From contig DATLBY010000429.1 of NCBI GenBank assembly GCA_035526665.1, positions 1 to 7,054 of the forward strand: a DNA stretch of 7,054 bases, written 5' to 3'. Each line of letters starts with the position of its first letter. The first letter of the stretch is position 1. Positions 1-5,991 of the stretch are shown here, piece by piece. Position numbers and translations under genes: made by a program. The notes below the pieces were generated by a model that had not been told where the DNA came from, did no database searches, and saw only the letters and a program-made list of their open reading frames with translations. The DNA is from DATLBY01 sp035526665 (GTDB taxonomy: Bacteria > Acidobacteriota > Terriglobia > Bryobacterales > Bryobacteraceae).

Positions 1-340
1 AAATGAAGCAGTTCGCGCGCATTTCGTACGCTTTCGAGACATCCTCGGCGAGCCGCGAACTGGTCAGAATAATCACAGGGATTACTTTTAAATCTCCGCT
101 TTTAAGAAACGCGAGCACGTCCGCGCCATCCAGGTCGGGCAGGTTCCAATCCAAAAAAATCAGGTCCGGACGAGGCGCCGTAGCAAATTTGCCTTCGCGC
201 TTTAAATAATGAATAGCATCACTGCCGTAGCGGACGACGGTGAGATTGCTGTTAAGGGGACTCTGACGGACCGCTATCGAGGTGAGTTCCGCGTCCGCGG
301 GGCTGTCTTCCACCAACAGGATTTCTGCCGATTGTCGCAT
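1..340 (-). CDS. Response regulator receiver-domain protein, Rcp1/CheY-like (C-terminus cut by window edge)
   Basis: Cytoplasmic phosphorelay receiver protein. Reading leftward from the ATG at 340 gives 113 residues before the window ends. The N-terminus MRQSAEILLVEDSPADAEL has the acidic pair E11-D12. The phosphoacceptor is D64 in IFLDWNLP, T93 lies in VIILTSS, and the frame stops at ANCFI, just before the place where the conserved lysine of the K-P motif is expected. RREGKF-like and APRPDL features (residues 47-60) resemble small single-domain regulators of the Rcp1 type, which in that family often pair with hybrid or phytochrome-like histidine kinases. No kinase is visible here. In-frame ATGs at 376 and 442 would add a tail with no family resemblance. 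The 442 start would lie upstream of the predicted transcription start near 431. I prefer 340, although its only SD-like sequence, AGAGG, sits very close to the ATG. Whether an output domain follows cannot be seen. Confidence 0.9.
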   Translation of the reverse strand, partial: MRQSAEILLVEDSPADAELTSIAVRQSPLNSNLTVVRYGSDAIHYLKREGKFATAPRPDLIFLDWNLPDLDGADVLAFLKSGDLKVIPVIILTSSRLAEDVSKAYEMRANCFI

Positions 341-437
341 TGCCTCTGCGCCGGGATTCGTGCGCAACACCGGCATCTGTGGGTCGAAGTAAGAGGATTG
401 CTGGAGAACAGAAACTGCTCTTAGGTCGGCTAGGACC

Positions 438-466
438 AACATAACCCAGTAAAATTACTAGGTCAA
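438..466 (-). promoter_or_regulatory. Sigma70-type promoter for the response regulator
   Basis: On the minus strand, TTGACC (466-461, 5 of 6 matches to the -35 consensus) is followed after exactly 17 bp by TATGTT (443-438, 4 of 6 matches to the -10 consensus). The expected transcription start is near 431, giving a leader of about 90 nt to the ATG at 340. The boxes and spacing are seen directly; activity is inferred. Confidence 0.5.
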
Positions 467-541
467 GCACAACAACCTGCCAAGTTTCCATTCCCTTACT
501 GAAATACAAGCCAATTCAACCGCATGACACCGCCGGTGGTT

Positions 542-547
542 TATACT
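542..547 (+). promoter_or_regulatory. -10-like hexamer placed for leaderless transcription of the oxidoreductase
   Basis: TATACT (5 of 6 matches to TATAAT) ends six bases before the ATG at 554, so transcription would start exactly on the A of that codon. No Shine-Dalgarno sequence precedes either 554 or the alternative ATG at 524, which fits a leaderless message. The weakness is the -35: nothing near 518-524 resembles TTGACA. Confidence 0.3.
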
Positions 548-553
548 TCCGGC

Positions 554-1639
554 ATGTCGCCCTGCATTATTAGTCGCCGTCATCTGCTGGCCATGGGAAC
601 TTCCACTCTGTTCGCGCAGACTGCTCCTTTCCGCCTTCCGCGCAAGCTGAGACTTGCCATTATCGGCTTCGACGGCCATCCAGCCGAAATCACGAGCCAG
701 TTGCCGCGGCTGCCCGACCTGGAAGTAGTCGCCATCTCCGAACCGGACCCGCAGGTGACCGCACGAGTTACTCGCAACGGCCCGCTGGCTGCCGCCACGA
801 AGTACACCGATTATCGCGAGATGCTCGCACGGGAGAAGCTGGATCTGGTTGCCGTTTGTAACAACAATGGAGAGCGCGCCGCCGCCATCATTTCCTGTCT
901 CCAGCGAAACCTGGATGTGATCGCGGAAAAGCCTCTGGCACTCAAGATGGCCGATTTGCAGAAGATCAAGCGTCTGGTGAGCGAGAAAAAGACTCATCTC
1001 GGTATGCTGCTTCCCATGCGCTTCTCGCCACCCTATCTGGCGGTGAAAAAAGTCGTCGAGGAAGGGCTGGTCGGTGAAGTAGCCCAGATAGGCGGTCAGA
1101 AGTCATATCAATTAGGGACACGCCCCGCCTGGTTTCTTCGCAAGAGCACCTACGGCGGCACCATTCCATGGATCGGGATTCATATGATCGATCTCATGCG
1201 CTGGACCAGCGGGCGGGAGTTCCGTGAAGCCGCCAGTTTCCAGTCGCGCGTGGCGTTCCCGGAATTAGGCGAGATGGAAAATGTCACTGCCTCCATTTTC
1301 AAGCTCGACAATGGGGGAGTCGCCGCACTCAGAATGGATTTTCTCAGGCCTGCCACCGCCCCGGGCCATGGCGATGACCGGCTGCGGCTCGCCGGAACCC
1401 GCGGGGTCGTGGAATATCAGGCGGATTCAGGCCGGGTTACAGTGATGACCAGCGATCGCAAGCCGTATGTGGTGGAAACGCTGCCCCCCGCGAAATCGGT
1501 TTTTCTGGATTTTCTGGGCGCCGCCTATAACGGATCCCGGCCGTCCCTCACGCTTGGCGATATATTCAAGGTGAATGAAATCACCTTGGCCGCGCAAGAG
1601 GCCGCCGAGCAAAGAAAACTCATTGTTATTCCGGGATAA
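554..1639 (+). CDS. Tat-exported Gfo/Idh/MocA-family oxidoreductase
   Basis: Predicted NAD(P)-dependent sugar or cyclitol oxidoreductase; substrate not predictable. From the ATG at 554 it is 361 residues. An in-frame ATG at 524 would give 371, but 554 puts the twin-arginine motif SRRHLLA at residues 7-13, followed by a short hydrophobic stretch and a possible cleavage near LFAQTA, so the protein probably acts outside the cytoplasm. The Rossmann fold starts at LRLAIIGFDGH (residues 32-42) and the family motif AEKPLA is at 124-129. The substrate domain contains GGTIPWIGIHMIDL (201-214) with H210 and D213. The C-terminus, with NGSRPSLTLGDIFKVNEI and LAAQEAAEQ, is typical of the family. Two departures are notable: the dinucleotide loop reads G-F-D-G-H rather than GxGxxG/A, and the position usually occupied by the catalytic Asp of D-x-x-x-H is W206. 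The gene stands alone, divergent from the response regulator and convergent with xfp. Confidence 0.88.
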   Translation: MSPCIISRRHLLAMGTSTLFAQTAPFRLPRKLRLAIIGFDGHPAEITSQLPRLPDLEVVAISEPDPQVTARVTRNGPLAAATKYTDYREMLAREKLDLVAVCNNNGERAAAIISCLQRNLDVIAEKPLALKMADLQKIKRLVSEKKTHLGMLLPMRFSPPYLAVKKVVEEGLVGEVAQIGGQKSYQLGTRPAWFLRKSTYGGTIPWIGIHMIDLMRWTSGREFREAASFQSRVAFPELGEMENVTASIFKLDNGGVAALRMDFLRPATAPGHGDDRLRLAGTRGVVEYQADSGRVTVMTSDRKPYVVETLPPAKSVFLDFLGAAYNGSRPSLTLGDIFKVNEITLAAQEAAEQRKLIVIPG

Positions 1640-1640
1640 C
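1625..1640. repeat. 16-bp near-perfect palindrome at the convergent gene ends
   Basis: GTTATTCC and GGGATAAC form a palindrome with a single T/G wobble pair. It overlaps the TAA stop of the oxidoreductase and lies about 50 bp past the xfp stop. As RNA it would give a weak six-pair stem with a CCGG loop. Read on the minus strand it is followed by GAGTTTTCTTTG, so it could be a poor terminator for the ackA-xfp message. On the plus strand no T-run follows. The rest of the gap (1641-1690) shows only a weak GCAG/CTGC stem and no clear intrinsic terminator. Confidence 0.25.
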
Positions 1641-1690
1641 TATCCGTCTAGTGCAAGCAACTGCAGGCTGGCTGCGGCGCAAAAGTGAAC

Positions 1691-4090
1691 TTAGGCCAGT
1701 TTGCCCGCTTGCGGTGCGCCCCATTTCCACTGGCGGACTTCCGGCAGGTCCTGGCCGTTTTTGTTAATGTACTGCTTGTGTTCGATCAGCTTCTCCTTCA
1801 GCCGGCGCTTCAGAGCGAGTCCCTTCTCGCCCGTCCGCGGCAGACGATCAATGGCATCCATCGCGAGGTGGAAGCGGTCCAGGTCGTTCAGCACGGTCAT
1901 GTCGAAGGGCGTAGTGATGGTGCCCTCTTCCTTGTAGCCGCGAACATGAATGTTGTCGTGATTGGTGCGGCGGTAGGTTAATCGATGAATTAGCCACGGG
2001 TACGCGTGGAATGCGAAGATCACCGGCTTATCTTTGGTAAACAACTCGTCGAAGTCCATGTCGCCTAAGCCATGCGGATGTTCGGTCCGCGGCTGCAGCT
2101 TCATCAAATCCACAACGTTCACCAGGCGGATTTTAAGGTTGGGCAGATACTCGCGCAGAATGGAAACCGCCGCGAGCGTTTCCAACGTCGGCACGTCACC
2201 GCAGCACGCCATTACCACGTCGGGCTCGACGCCCTCATCATTGCTAGCCCATTGCCAGACGCCGATACCCTCGATGCAATGCCTGACGGCAGCGTCCATC
2301 GTGAGCCACTGCGGCGCGGGGTGTTTGCCTGCGATCACCACGTTGACGTAGTGACGGCTACGCAGGCAATGATCCATCACGGAGAGCAGGCAGTTCGCAT
2401 CTGGCGGCAGGTAAACACGGACGATTTCCGCCTTCTTGTTCACTACAACGTCGATGAATCCAGGATCCTGGTGGGTGAAGCCGTTGTGATCCTGACGCCA
2501 GACATGCGACGCCAGCAGGTAGTTGAGCGAAGCAATTTTGGGCCGCCATGACAACTGAGAAGTGACCTTCAACCACTTGGCGTGCTGATTGAACATCGAA
2601 TCGACAATGTGGATGAATGCCTCGTAGCAGTTGAAGAGCCCGTGCCGCCCTGTAAGGAGGTAACCCTCAAGCCAGCCTTCGCACTGGTGCTCGCTGAGCA
2701 TCTCCATCACGCGTCCGCTAGGCGACAGGAACTCATCGTTGGTCTCAGTCGCACCTTCCCACTGACGCTTCGTCACTTCGAAGATCGCTTCGAGGCCGTT
2801 GGAGAGCGTCTCGTCCGGTCCAAAGACGCGAAAGTTCCGCTGCTCCATATTTAGCTTCACTACATCGCGGAGGAAAGGTCCGAGAACATGGGTATCGCCA
2901 ATCCCGCGTGCCCCCGGCGTGGGTACTTCTACCGCGTAGTCTCTAAAATCAGGCATCCGCAGATCCCGTAGCAGTATGCCTCCGTTAGCATGAGGATTGG
3001 CGCCCATGCGTTGCTCGCCCTGAGGCGCCAGTTCAGCCAGTTCAGCCTTCAGCCGCCCTTCGTCATCGAAGAGTTCTTCCGGCCGGTAGCTTCTCAACCA
3101 GTCTTCCAGTAACTGAAGATTTTCCGGATGCGCAACGGGGTCGGAGATCGGCACCTGGTGGGATCGGAAGGTTCCTTCCACTTGCCGGCCATTGATCTTC
3201 TTCGGCCCCGTCCATCCCTTCGGTGAATCAAGAATGATCATCGGCCAGCGGGGACGGGTCAGATTGCCATGGATCCGGGCTTCCTCCTGGATCTTCTTGA
3301 TCTGCTCCACTGCCGTGTCGAGCGTCGTGGCCATGGCCGCATGCATCAACTCAGGCTCGTGACCCTCGACAAAATAAGGCGTCCATCCATAACCGCGGAA
3401 CAACTGCTCCAACTCATCGCGAGTAATGCGTGCGAGGACGGCCGGATTTGCGATCTTGTACCCGTTGAGGTGCAGGATCGGCAGTACCGCGCCGTCGGTG
3501 GCGGGATCGAGAAACTTGTTGGAATGCCAAGCCGTGGCTAGCGGTCCGGTTTCCGCCTCTCCGTCGCCAACTACGCAGGCGACGATGAGATCGGGATTGT
3601 CGAACACAGCTCCAAAGGAATGACTGAGCGAATAGCCCAACTCGCCGCCTTCGTGGATCGAGCCCGGACACTCGGGGGATACGTGGCTGGGGATTCCGCC
3701 AGGAAACGAAAACTGGAGAAAGAGCTTCTGAAGGCCAGCCTCATCCCGGCTGATGTTTGGATATATTTCGCTATACGTCCCTTCGAGGTATGTATTGGAT
3801 ACGGCTGCCGGTCCGCCGTGCCCGGGACCGGAGACGTAAATCATGTTAAGGCCGTATTTCTTGATCGCGCGGTTCAGATGCACGTAAACGAAGTTCTGTC
3901 CCGGCGTTGTGCCCCAGTGGCCCAGCAGCATGTGCTTCACATCCGCAAGTTCGAGTGGACGCTTCAGCAGTGGGTTGCCGGCCAGGTAAATCTGTCCGAC
4001 AGAGAGATAGTTCGCCGCTCGCCAGTAGGCGTCGATCCGGCGGAGCAAATCCGGCTCTAATGTCTTCGTTTCTACGTCTATGTTTGGCAT
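1691..4090 (-). CDS. xfp: Xylulose-5-phosphate/fructose-6-phosphate phosphoketolase
   Basis: Thiamine-diphosphate enzyme that cleaves xylulose 5-phosphate (and in many members fructose 6-phosphate) with phosphate to acetyl phosphate plus glyceraldehyde 3-phosphate (or erythrose 4-phosphate); cytoplasmic. The 799 residues fit the family's usual 780-830. Signatures in order are: GHWGTTPGQNF with H58; VSGPGHGGPAA with H91; SHVSPECPGSIHEGGELGYS with H136; the ThDP/metal motif GDGEAETGPLAT (175-186); LNGYKIANP; SPKGWTGPKK; SHQVP with H311; the pyrimidine-domain stretch NCYEAF with E490; THQDPG with H540; and the C-terminal domain with RLVNVVDLMKL. The H58-H91-H136 spacing equals that of the H64-H97-H142 active-site histidines known from bifidobacterial Xfp, so the enzyme looks intact. 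It is the second gene of an operon: its ATG shares one base with the ackA stop and has a good SD inside the ackA end. I cannot tell X5P-only from dual specificity. Confidence 0.97.
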   Translation of the reverse strand: MPNIDVETKTLEPDLLRRIDAYWRAANYLSVGQIYLAGNPLLKRPLELADVKHMLLGHWGTTPGQNFVYVHLNRAIKKYGLNMIYVSGPGHGGPAAVSNTYLEGTYSEIYPNISRDEAGLQKLFLQFSFPGGIPSHVSPECPGSIHEGGELGYSLSHSFGAVFDNPDLIVACVVGDGEAETGPLATAWHSNKFLDPATDGAVLPILHLNGYKIANPAVLARITRDELEQLFRGYGWTPYFVEGHEPELMHAAMATTLDTAVEQIKKIQEEARIHGNLTRPRWPMIILDSPKGWTGPKKINGRQVEGTFRSHQVPISDPVAHPENLQLLEDWLRSYRPEELFDDEGRLKAELAELAPQGEQRMGANPHANGGILLRDLRMPDFRDYAVEVPTPGARGIGDTHVLGPFLRDVVKLNMEQRNFRVFGPDETLSNGLEAIFEVTKRQWEGATETNDEFLSPSGRVMEMLSEHQCEGWLEGYLLTGRHGLFNCYEAFIHIVDSMFNQHAKWLKVTSQLSWRPKIASLNYLLASHVWRQDHNGFTHQDPGFIDVVVNKKAEIVRVYLPPDANCLLSVMDHCLRSRHYVNVVIAGKHPAPQWLTMDAAVRHCIEGIGVWQWASNDEGVEPDVVMACCGDVPTLETLAAVSILREYLPNLKIRLVNVVDLMKLQPRTEHPHGLGDMDFDELFTKDKPVIFAFHAYPWLIHRLTYRRTNHDNIHVRGYKEEGTITTPFDMTVLNDLDRFHLAMDAIDRLPRTGEKGLALKRRLKEKLIEHKQYINKNGQDLPEVRQWKWGAPQAGKLA

Positions 4091-5343
4091 TAGATTCCTT
4101 TGCCGCGCGATCTTGTAATCGAGGAGCCGCCTTGTGATGGTGAGTTGCAGCAGCCTGGACTGAGTTCGAGGGTACGGCTAACGGAGCGGGCAATCATGAG
4201 TTCCTCGTCGGTACGGATCACTCGCACCTTGACAACCGCGATATCCGGCGAAATCAGCGCTGCATTCTTCAGGTTGCGCCTTTGGTTCAATTCGATGCCG
4301 AGAAATTCAAGCTTGTCGCAGATGCGCTCACGGACGAGCGGCGCGTTTTCGCCAATGCCTCCTGCGAAGACAAGCGTGTCTAATCCGCCAAGCGCAGCGG
4401 CAAAAGACCCGATCCACTTTTTTGCCTGATAGCAGAACAGCGCCACGGCTTCCGCGGCCCGCACGTCAACGGCTTCCTTAGCGACCAGCTCTCGCATGTC
4501 CGAACTGATTCCCGAGACGCCTAGCAATCCCGACTCGTGGTTCACCATGTGCTGCAACTTCGCCACAGTCATTCGCTTGGTACGCGCTAGATAGAAGAAC
4601 AGGCCGGGATCTAAGTCGCCCGTGCGCGTGCCCATCATCAATCCGGAAGTGGGCGTGAAGCCCATGCTCGTGTCGATGGCTTTGCTGTTGTGAACGGCCG
4701 CGAGACTGGCGCCGTTGCCAAGGTGCGCCAGGATTACGCGCCCCTTGCTGGCTCCGGGGTCGAGGCGGCCAAGTTCCTCCATCAAGTAGGCGTAGGACAG
4801 GCCGTGAAATCCGTAACGCTCTATACCCTTCGATCCGTAACTCCGCGGAATCGGGAGTAGCCTGGCGACGCGTGGCATGCTGCCATGAAACGCGGTGTCA
4901 AAACATGCCACCTGTGCCAGCTTGGGTTGGCGCTTCCGGAGCGCCTCGATCAACTCGATCTCGCATGGCAGATGATCAGGGGCGTAGGGCGTAATGCGGT
5001 GCAGTTCAGCGAGCAGGTTCGGCGTAATCCGTTCCGGCTGGGAATGTTTCATTCCGTGCACTACGCGGTGTCCCACACCTTTGACTGACGCGAAGAGCGG
5101 CTGCTCTCCCAGCCAATCCAGCAGAAAATCAACCGCGCCGCGGCGGTCGGCCCCAGCCAAGCGGCGCGGACTAAACCGTTTCCCCGGTGGATGAGCGACG
5201 ATCAAACTCGTGCCGCTCAATCCGATGCGATCGATTTTGCCGGCTAATCTCAGTGATAATGTTGCGCCTGCTTCGTACACCGCGAAGCGGATGCTCGATG
5301 AGCCACTGTTAATCGTAAGGATGCAGGGCAACGCTGATTTCAT
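4090..5343 (-). CDS. ackA: Acetate kinase
   Basis: ASKHA-fold cytoplasmic kinase interconverting acetyl phosphate plus ADP with acetate plus ATP; here it would harvest ATP from the acetyl phosphate made by Xfp. The 417 residues carry the family motifs in order: phosphate-1 LTINSGSSSIRF (9-20), GHRVVHG with R93, CFDTAFH with D149, RYGFHGLSYAYL with H180, HLGNGASLAAV (207-217), DTSMGFTPTSGLMMGTRTGDLDPG (224-247) with R240, FAGGIGENAP (326-335) and IRTDEELMIAR with the E380-E381 pair. H180 falls at the same number as the catalytic histidine of the Methanosarcina enzyme. Oddities: the lysine usual in NAGSSSLKF is R19, and about 22 C-terminal residues after TLELS look like a low-complexity extension. 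Part of the DNA encoding that tail is also the xfp ribosome binding site. The start at 5343 puts the first strand right at the N-terminus; only a weak TAGGT precedes it. It is the first gene of the ackA-xfp operon, and no phosphotransacetylase is present. Confidence 0.96.
   Translation of the reverse strand: MKSALPCILTINSGSSSIRFAVYEAGATLSLRLAGKIDRIGLSGTSLIVAHPPGKRFSPRRLAGADRRGAVDFLLDWLGEQPLFASVKGVGHRVVHGMKHSQPERITPNLLAELHRITPYAPDHLPCEIELIEALRKRQPKLAQVACFDTAFHGSMPRVARLLPIPRSYGSKGIERYGFHGLSYAYLMEELGRLDPGASKGRVILAHLGNGASLAAVHNSKAIDTSMGFTPTSGLMMGTRTGDLDPGLFFYLARTKRMTVAKLQHMVNHESGLLGVSGISSDMRELVAKEAVDVRAAEAVALFCYQAKKWIGSFAAALGGLDTLVFAGGIGENAPLVRERICDKLEFLGIELNQRRNLKNAALISPDIAVVKVRVIRTDEELMIARSVSRTLELSPGCCNSPSQGGSSITRSRGKGI
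4096..4101 (-). promoter_or_regulatory. Ribosome binding site of xfp inside the ackA 3' end
   Basis: AAAGGA lies five bases before the xfp ATG at 4090 and within the last codons of ackA. It fixes the xfp start. Together with the TAATG overlap it indicates coupled translation of the two genes. Confidence 0.7.
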
Positions 5344-5808
5344 TGTGTCGACCTACACGGCTGCGGCGTGACTTATCGTTCCGGTTTCCGGTGGGCACTT
5401 CGTGGATGCCAGTGCTCGCCGGCGTTGAGCCTTCACTTTAGCATTTACAATAGGGTTACAGCCGGATTGGCTGGGTGTCTGGGTTTACAGGTTCCTCTAT
5501 GTCACCGCCCCGAAATTAAAGCTAGATTTTCAACGCAAAATTACGCGAAACACCTTGAAGTTCGTCCGAAGCGGAAGTTGCCGCCATGGGGATATAGGTT
5601 CCTAGACAGTCTGCGGTTCGGCGCCTGGGCGGTATTTTACGGCGTTTACTGCAGCGCATACATACGATCACACAAAATAGGTATCAAAAATGTTCACTGT
5701 TTTCTTGCACTTGAAGTTTTTTGGTGGAGCCTCCTACCGGCGCGCCAGCTAGCTTGAAGTCACCAAAGGGCGGGTCTGCTAGTCAGGCCAATCCGGAAAG
5801 AAGGCATT

Positions 5809-5856
5809 ATGGACGAAGAACCGATCGTTTTTCCACCCGCTAACATCTGGTGCTAG
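5809..5856 (+). CDS. Possible 15-residue micropeptide ORF with a good ribosome binding site
   Basis: The frame reads MDEEPIVFPPANIWC and ends at TAG. It is preceded by AAGAAGG (5798-5804) four bases before the ATG, the best Shine-Dalgarno match in the spacer. The peptide is acidic at the N-terminus, has a PP pair and ends in Trp-Cys. I do not recognise it. It could be a leader peptide, a peptide gene with unseen partners, the remnant of a lost gene, or chance. No promoter is obvious just upstream. Confidence 0.25.
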   Translation: MDEEPIVFPPANIWC

Positions 5857-5866
5857 AGCGAGCATC

Positions 5867-5895
5867 TTGAGTCAGCATACTCCCACTAAAATAAT
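5867..5895 (+). promoter_or_regulatory. Sigma70-type promoter for the TPR-protein gene
   Basis: TTGAGT (5867-5872, 4 of 6 matches) is followed after 17 bp by AATAAT (5890-5895, 5 of 6 matches). The predicted transcription start is near 5902, giving a leader of about 90 nt. One decamer repeat (5876-5885) fills much of the spacer and an AT-rich palindrome covers the -10, so the promoter looks built for control by a DNA-binding protein. Activity is inferred. Confidence 0.5.
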
Positions 5896-5905
5896 AGATA
5901 TTTTA
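5887..5905. repeat. AT-rich palindrome over the -10 of the TPR-gene promoter
   Basis: TAAAATA and TATTTTA are exact reverse complements separated by ATAGA. The element spans the predicted -10 (5890-5895) and the expected start site near 5902. It may be an operator half-site pair or simply reflect AT-rich promoter DNA. Confidence 0.4.
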
Positions 5906-5922
5906 TAACGGTGAGTTCTGTT

Positions 5923-5976
5923 ATGCTGCTGGGAGTATGTCGAAAAGGCATACTCTCATATTTTGAATTAACTTGA
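5923..5976 (+). CDS. Possible 17-residue leader peptide upstream of the TPR gene
   Basis: The frame reads MLLGVCRKGILSYFELT and ends at TGA, 15 bases before the TPR-gene ATG at 5992 and in the same frame as it. GGTGAG (5910-5915) matches the anti-SD complement and lies seven bases before the ATG; it begins eight bases after the predicted transcription start. The ORF contains the whole repeat 2/repeat 3 hairpin. A ribosome on it would melt that hairpin. Since the TPR gene has no SD of its own, reinitiation after this ORF could supply its ribosomes. There is no run of one amino acid as in classical biosynthetic attenuators. Confidence 0.3.
   Translation: MLLGVCRKGILSYFELT
5930..5958 (+). terminator. 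Leader hairpin, possible attenuator or weak terminator
   Basis: TGGGAGTATG pairs with CATACTCTCA to give ten base pairs, one of them G-U, around a nine-base loop TCGAAAAGG. It is followed by TATTTTGAATT, which is only partly T-rich, so full intrinsic termination would be weak. Copy 1 of the repeat could compete for the same strand if transcription began upstream of 5876; from the predicted start near 5902 it could not. Confidence 0.4.
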
Positions 5977-5991
5977 GCCACGCCGATTGTT

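Larger units (their letters stand above)
5876..5958. repeat. Three copies of a CATACTCCCA decamer, two direct and one inverted
   Basis: Copy 1 is CATACTCCCA at 5876-5885. Copy 2 is its exact reverse complement TGGGAGTATG at 5930-5939. Copy 3 is CATACTCTCA at 5949-5958, one mismatch from copy 1. Copies 1 and 3 share an additional 5' G. Copy 1 lies between the -35 and -10 of the predicted promoter; copies 2 and 3 lie in the transcribed leader. Centre-to-centre distances are 54 and 19 bp, with 73 bp (about seven helical turns) between the two direct copies. They could be operator sites or alternative RNA stem partners. Confidence 0.75.
5344..5991. other. 648-bp spacer between the divergent ackA and TPR genes, no conventional gene
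   Basis: This should hold the promoters of both flanking genes. The half near ackA shows no convincing ORF: an open plus-strand frame from a GTG at 5368 to 5757 has no family resemblance, no SD and odd composition. For ackA I see only weak promoter candidates on the minus strand: CTGTAA (5461-5456) with TAAAGT (5440-5435) at 15 bp and a TG extension, or TTGATA (5687-5682) with TATGTA (5664-5659) at 17 bp. No T-tailed hairpin, tRNA or riboswitch was recognised between 5344 and 5790. The half near the TPR gene holds two tiny ORFs and a dense set of repeats, listed separately. Confidence 0.6.

Noticed and set aside
209..509. Plus- and minus-strand frames of 71-85 codons over the response regulator and its promoter
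   Set aside because: They overlap the receiver-domain frame, which has all expected motifs; their translations look random.
458..997. Minus-strand frame of 179 codons opposite the oxidoreductase
   Set aside because: Antisense shadow of a well-supported gene, with no motif and no ribosome binding site that stands out.
1685..4060. Numerous plus-strand open frames opposite ackA and xfp, the longest at 2072-2551 and 3620-4060
   Set aside because: They are antisense shadows of two strongly conserved enzymes in GC-rich DNA, with no family resemblance of their own.
5450..5605. Short near-repeats of GGGTTACAG and GGTTCCT
   Set aside because: Too short and irregular to call a repeat family; no CRISPR-like spacing or transposon ends were seen.
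5590..5640. GGTTCGGCGCC, resembling a tRNA T-arm
   Set aside because: No matching acceptor stem, D-arm or anticodon arm can be drawn around it.
5724..5752. GGAG/CTCC stem next to a T-run, plus GGCGCGCC and AGCTAGCT palindromes
   Set aside because: The T-run precedes the stem on the plus strand and becomes an A-run after it on the minus strand, so it is not a terminator. The short palindromes are within chance.
5368..5757. Plus-strand open frame of 129 codons in the spacer, starting with GTG
   Set aside because: No Shine-Dalgarno sequence, no recognisable domain, unusual composition with many Trp, Cys and Arg residues, and it would overlap the expected ackA promoter region. Probably a chance open frame.
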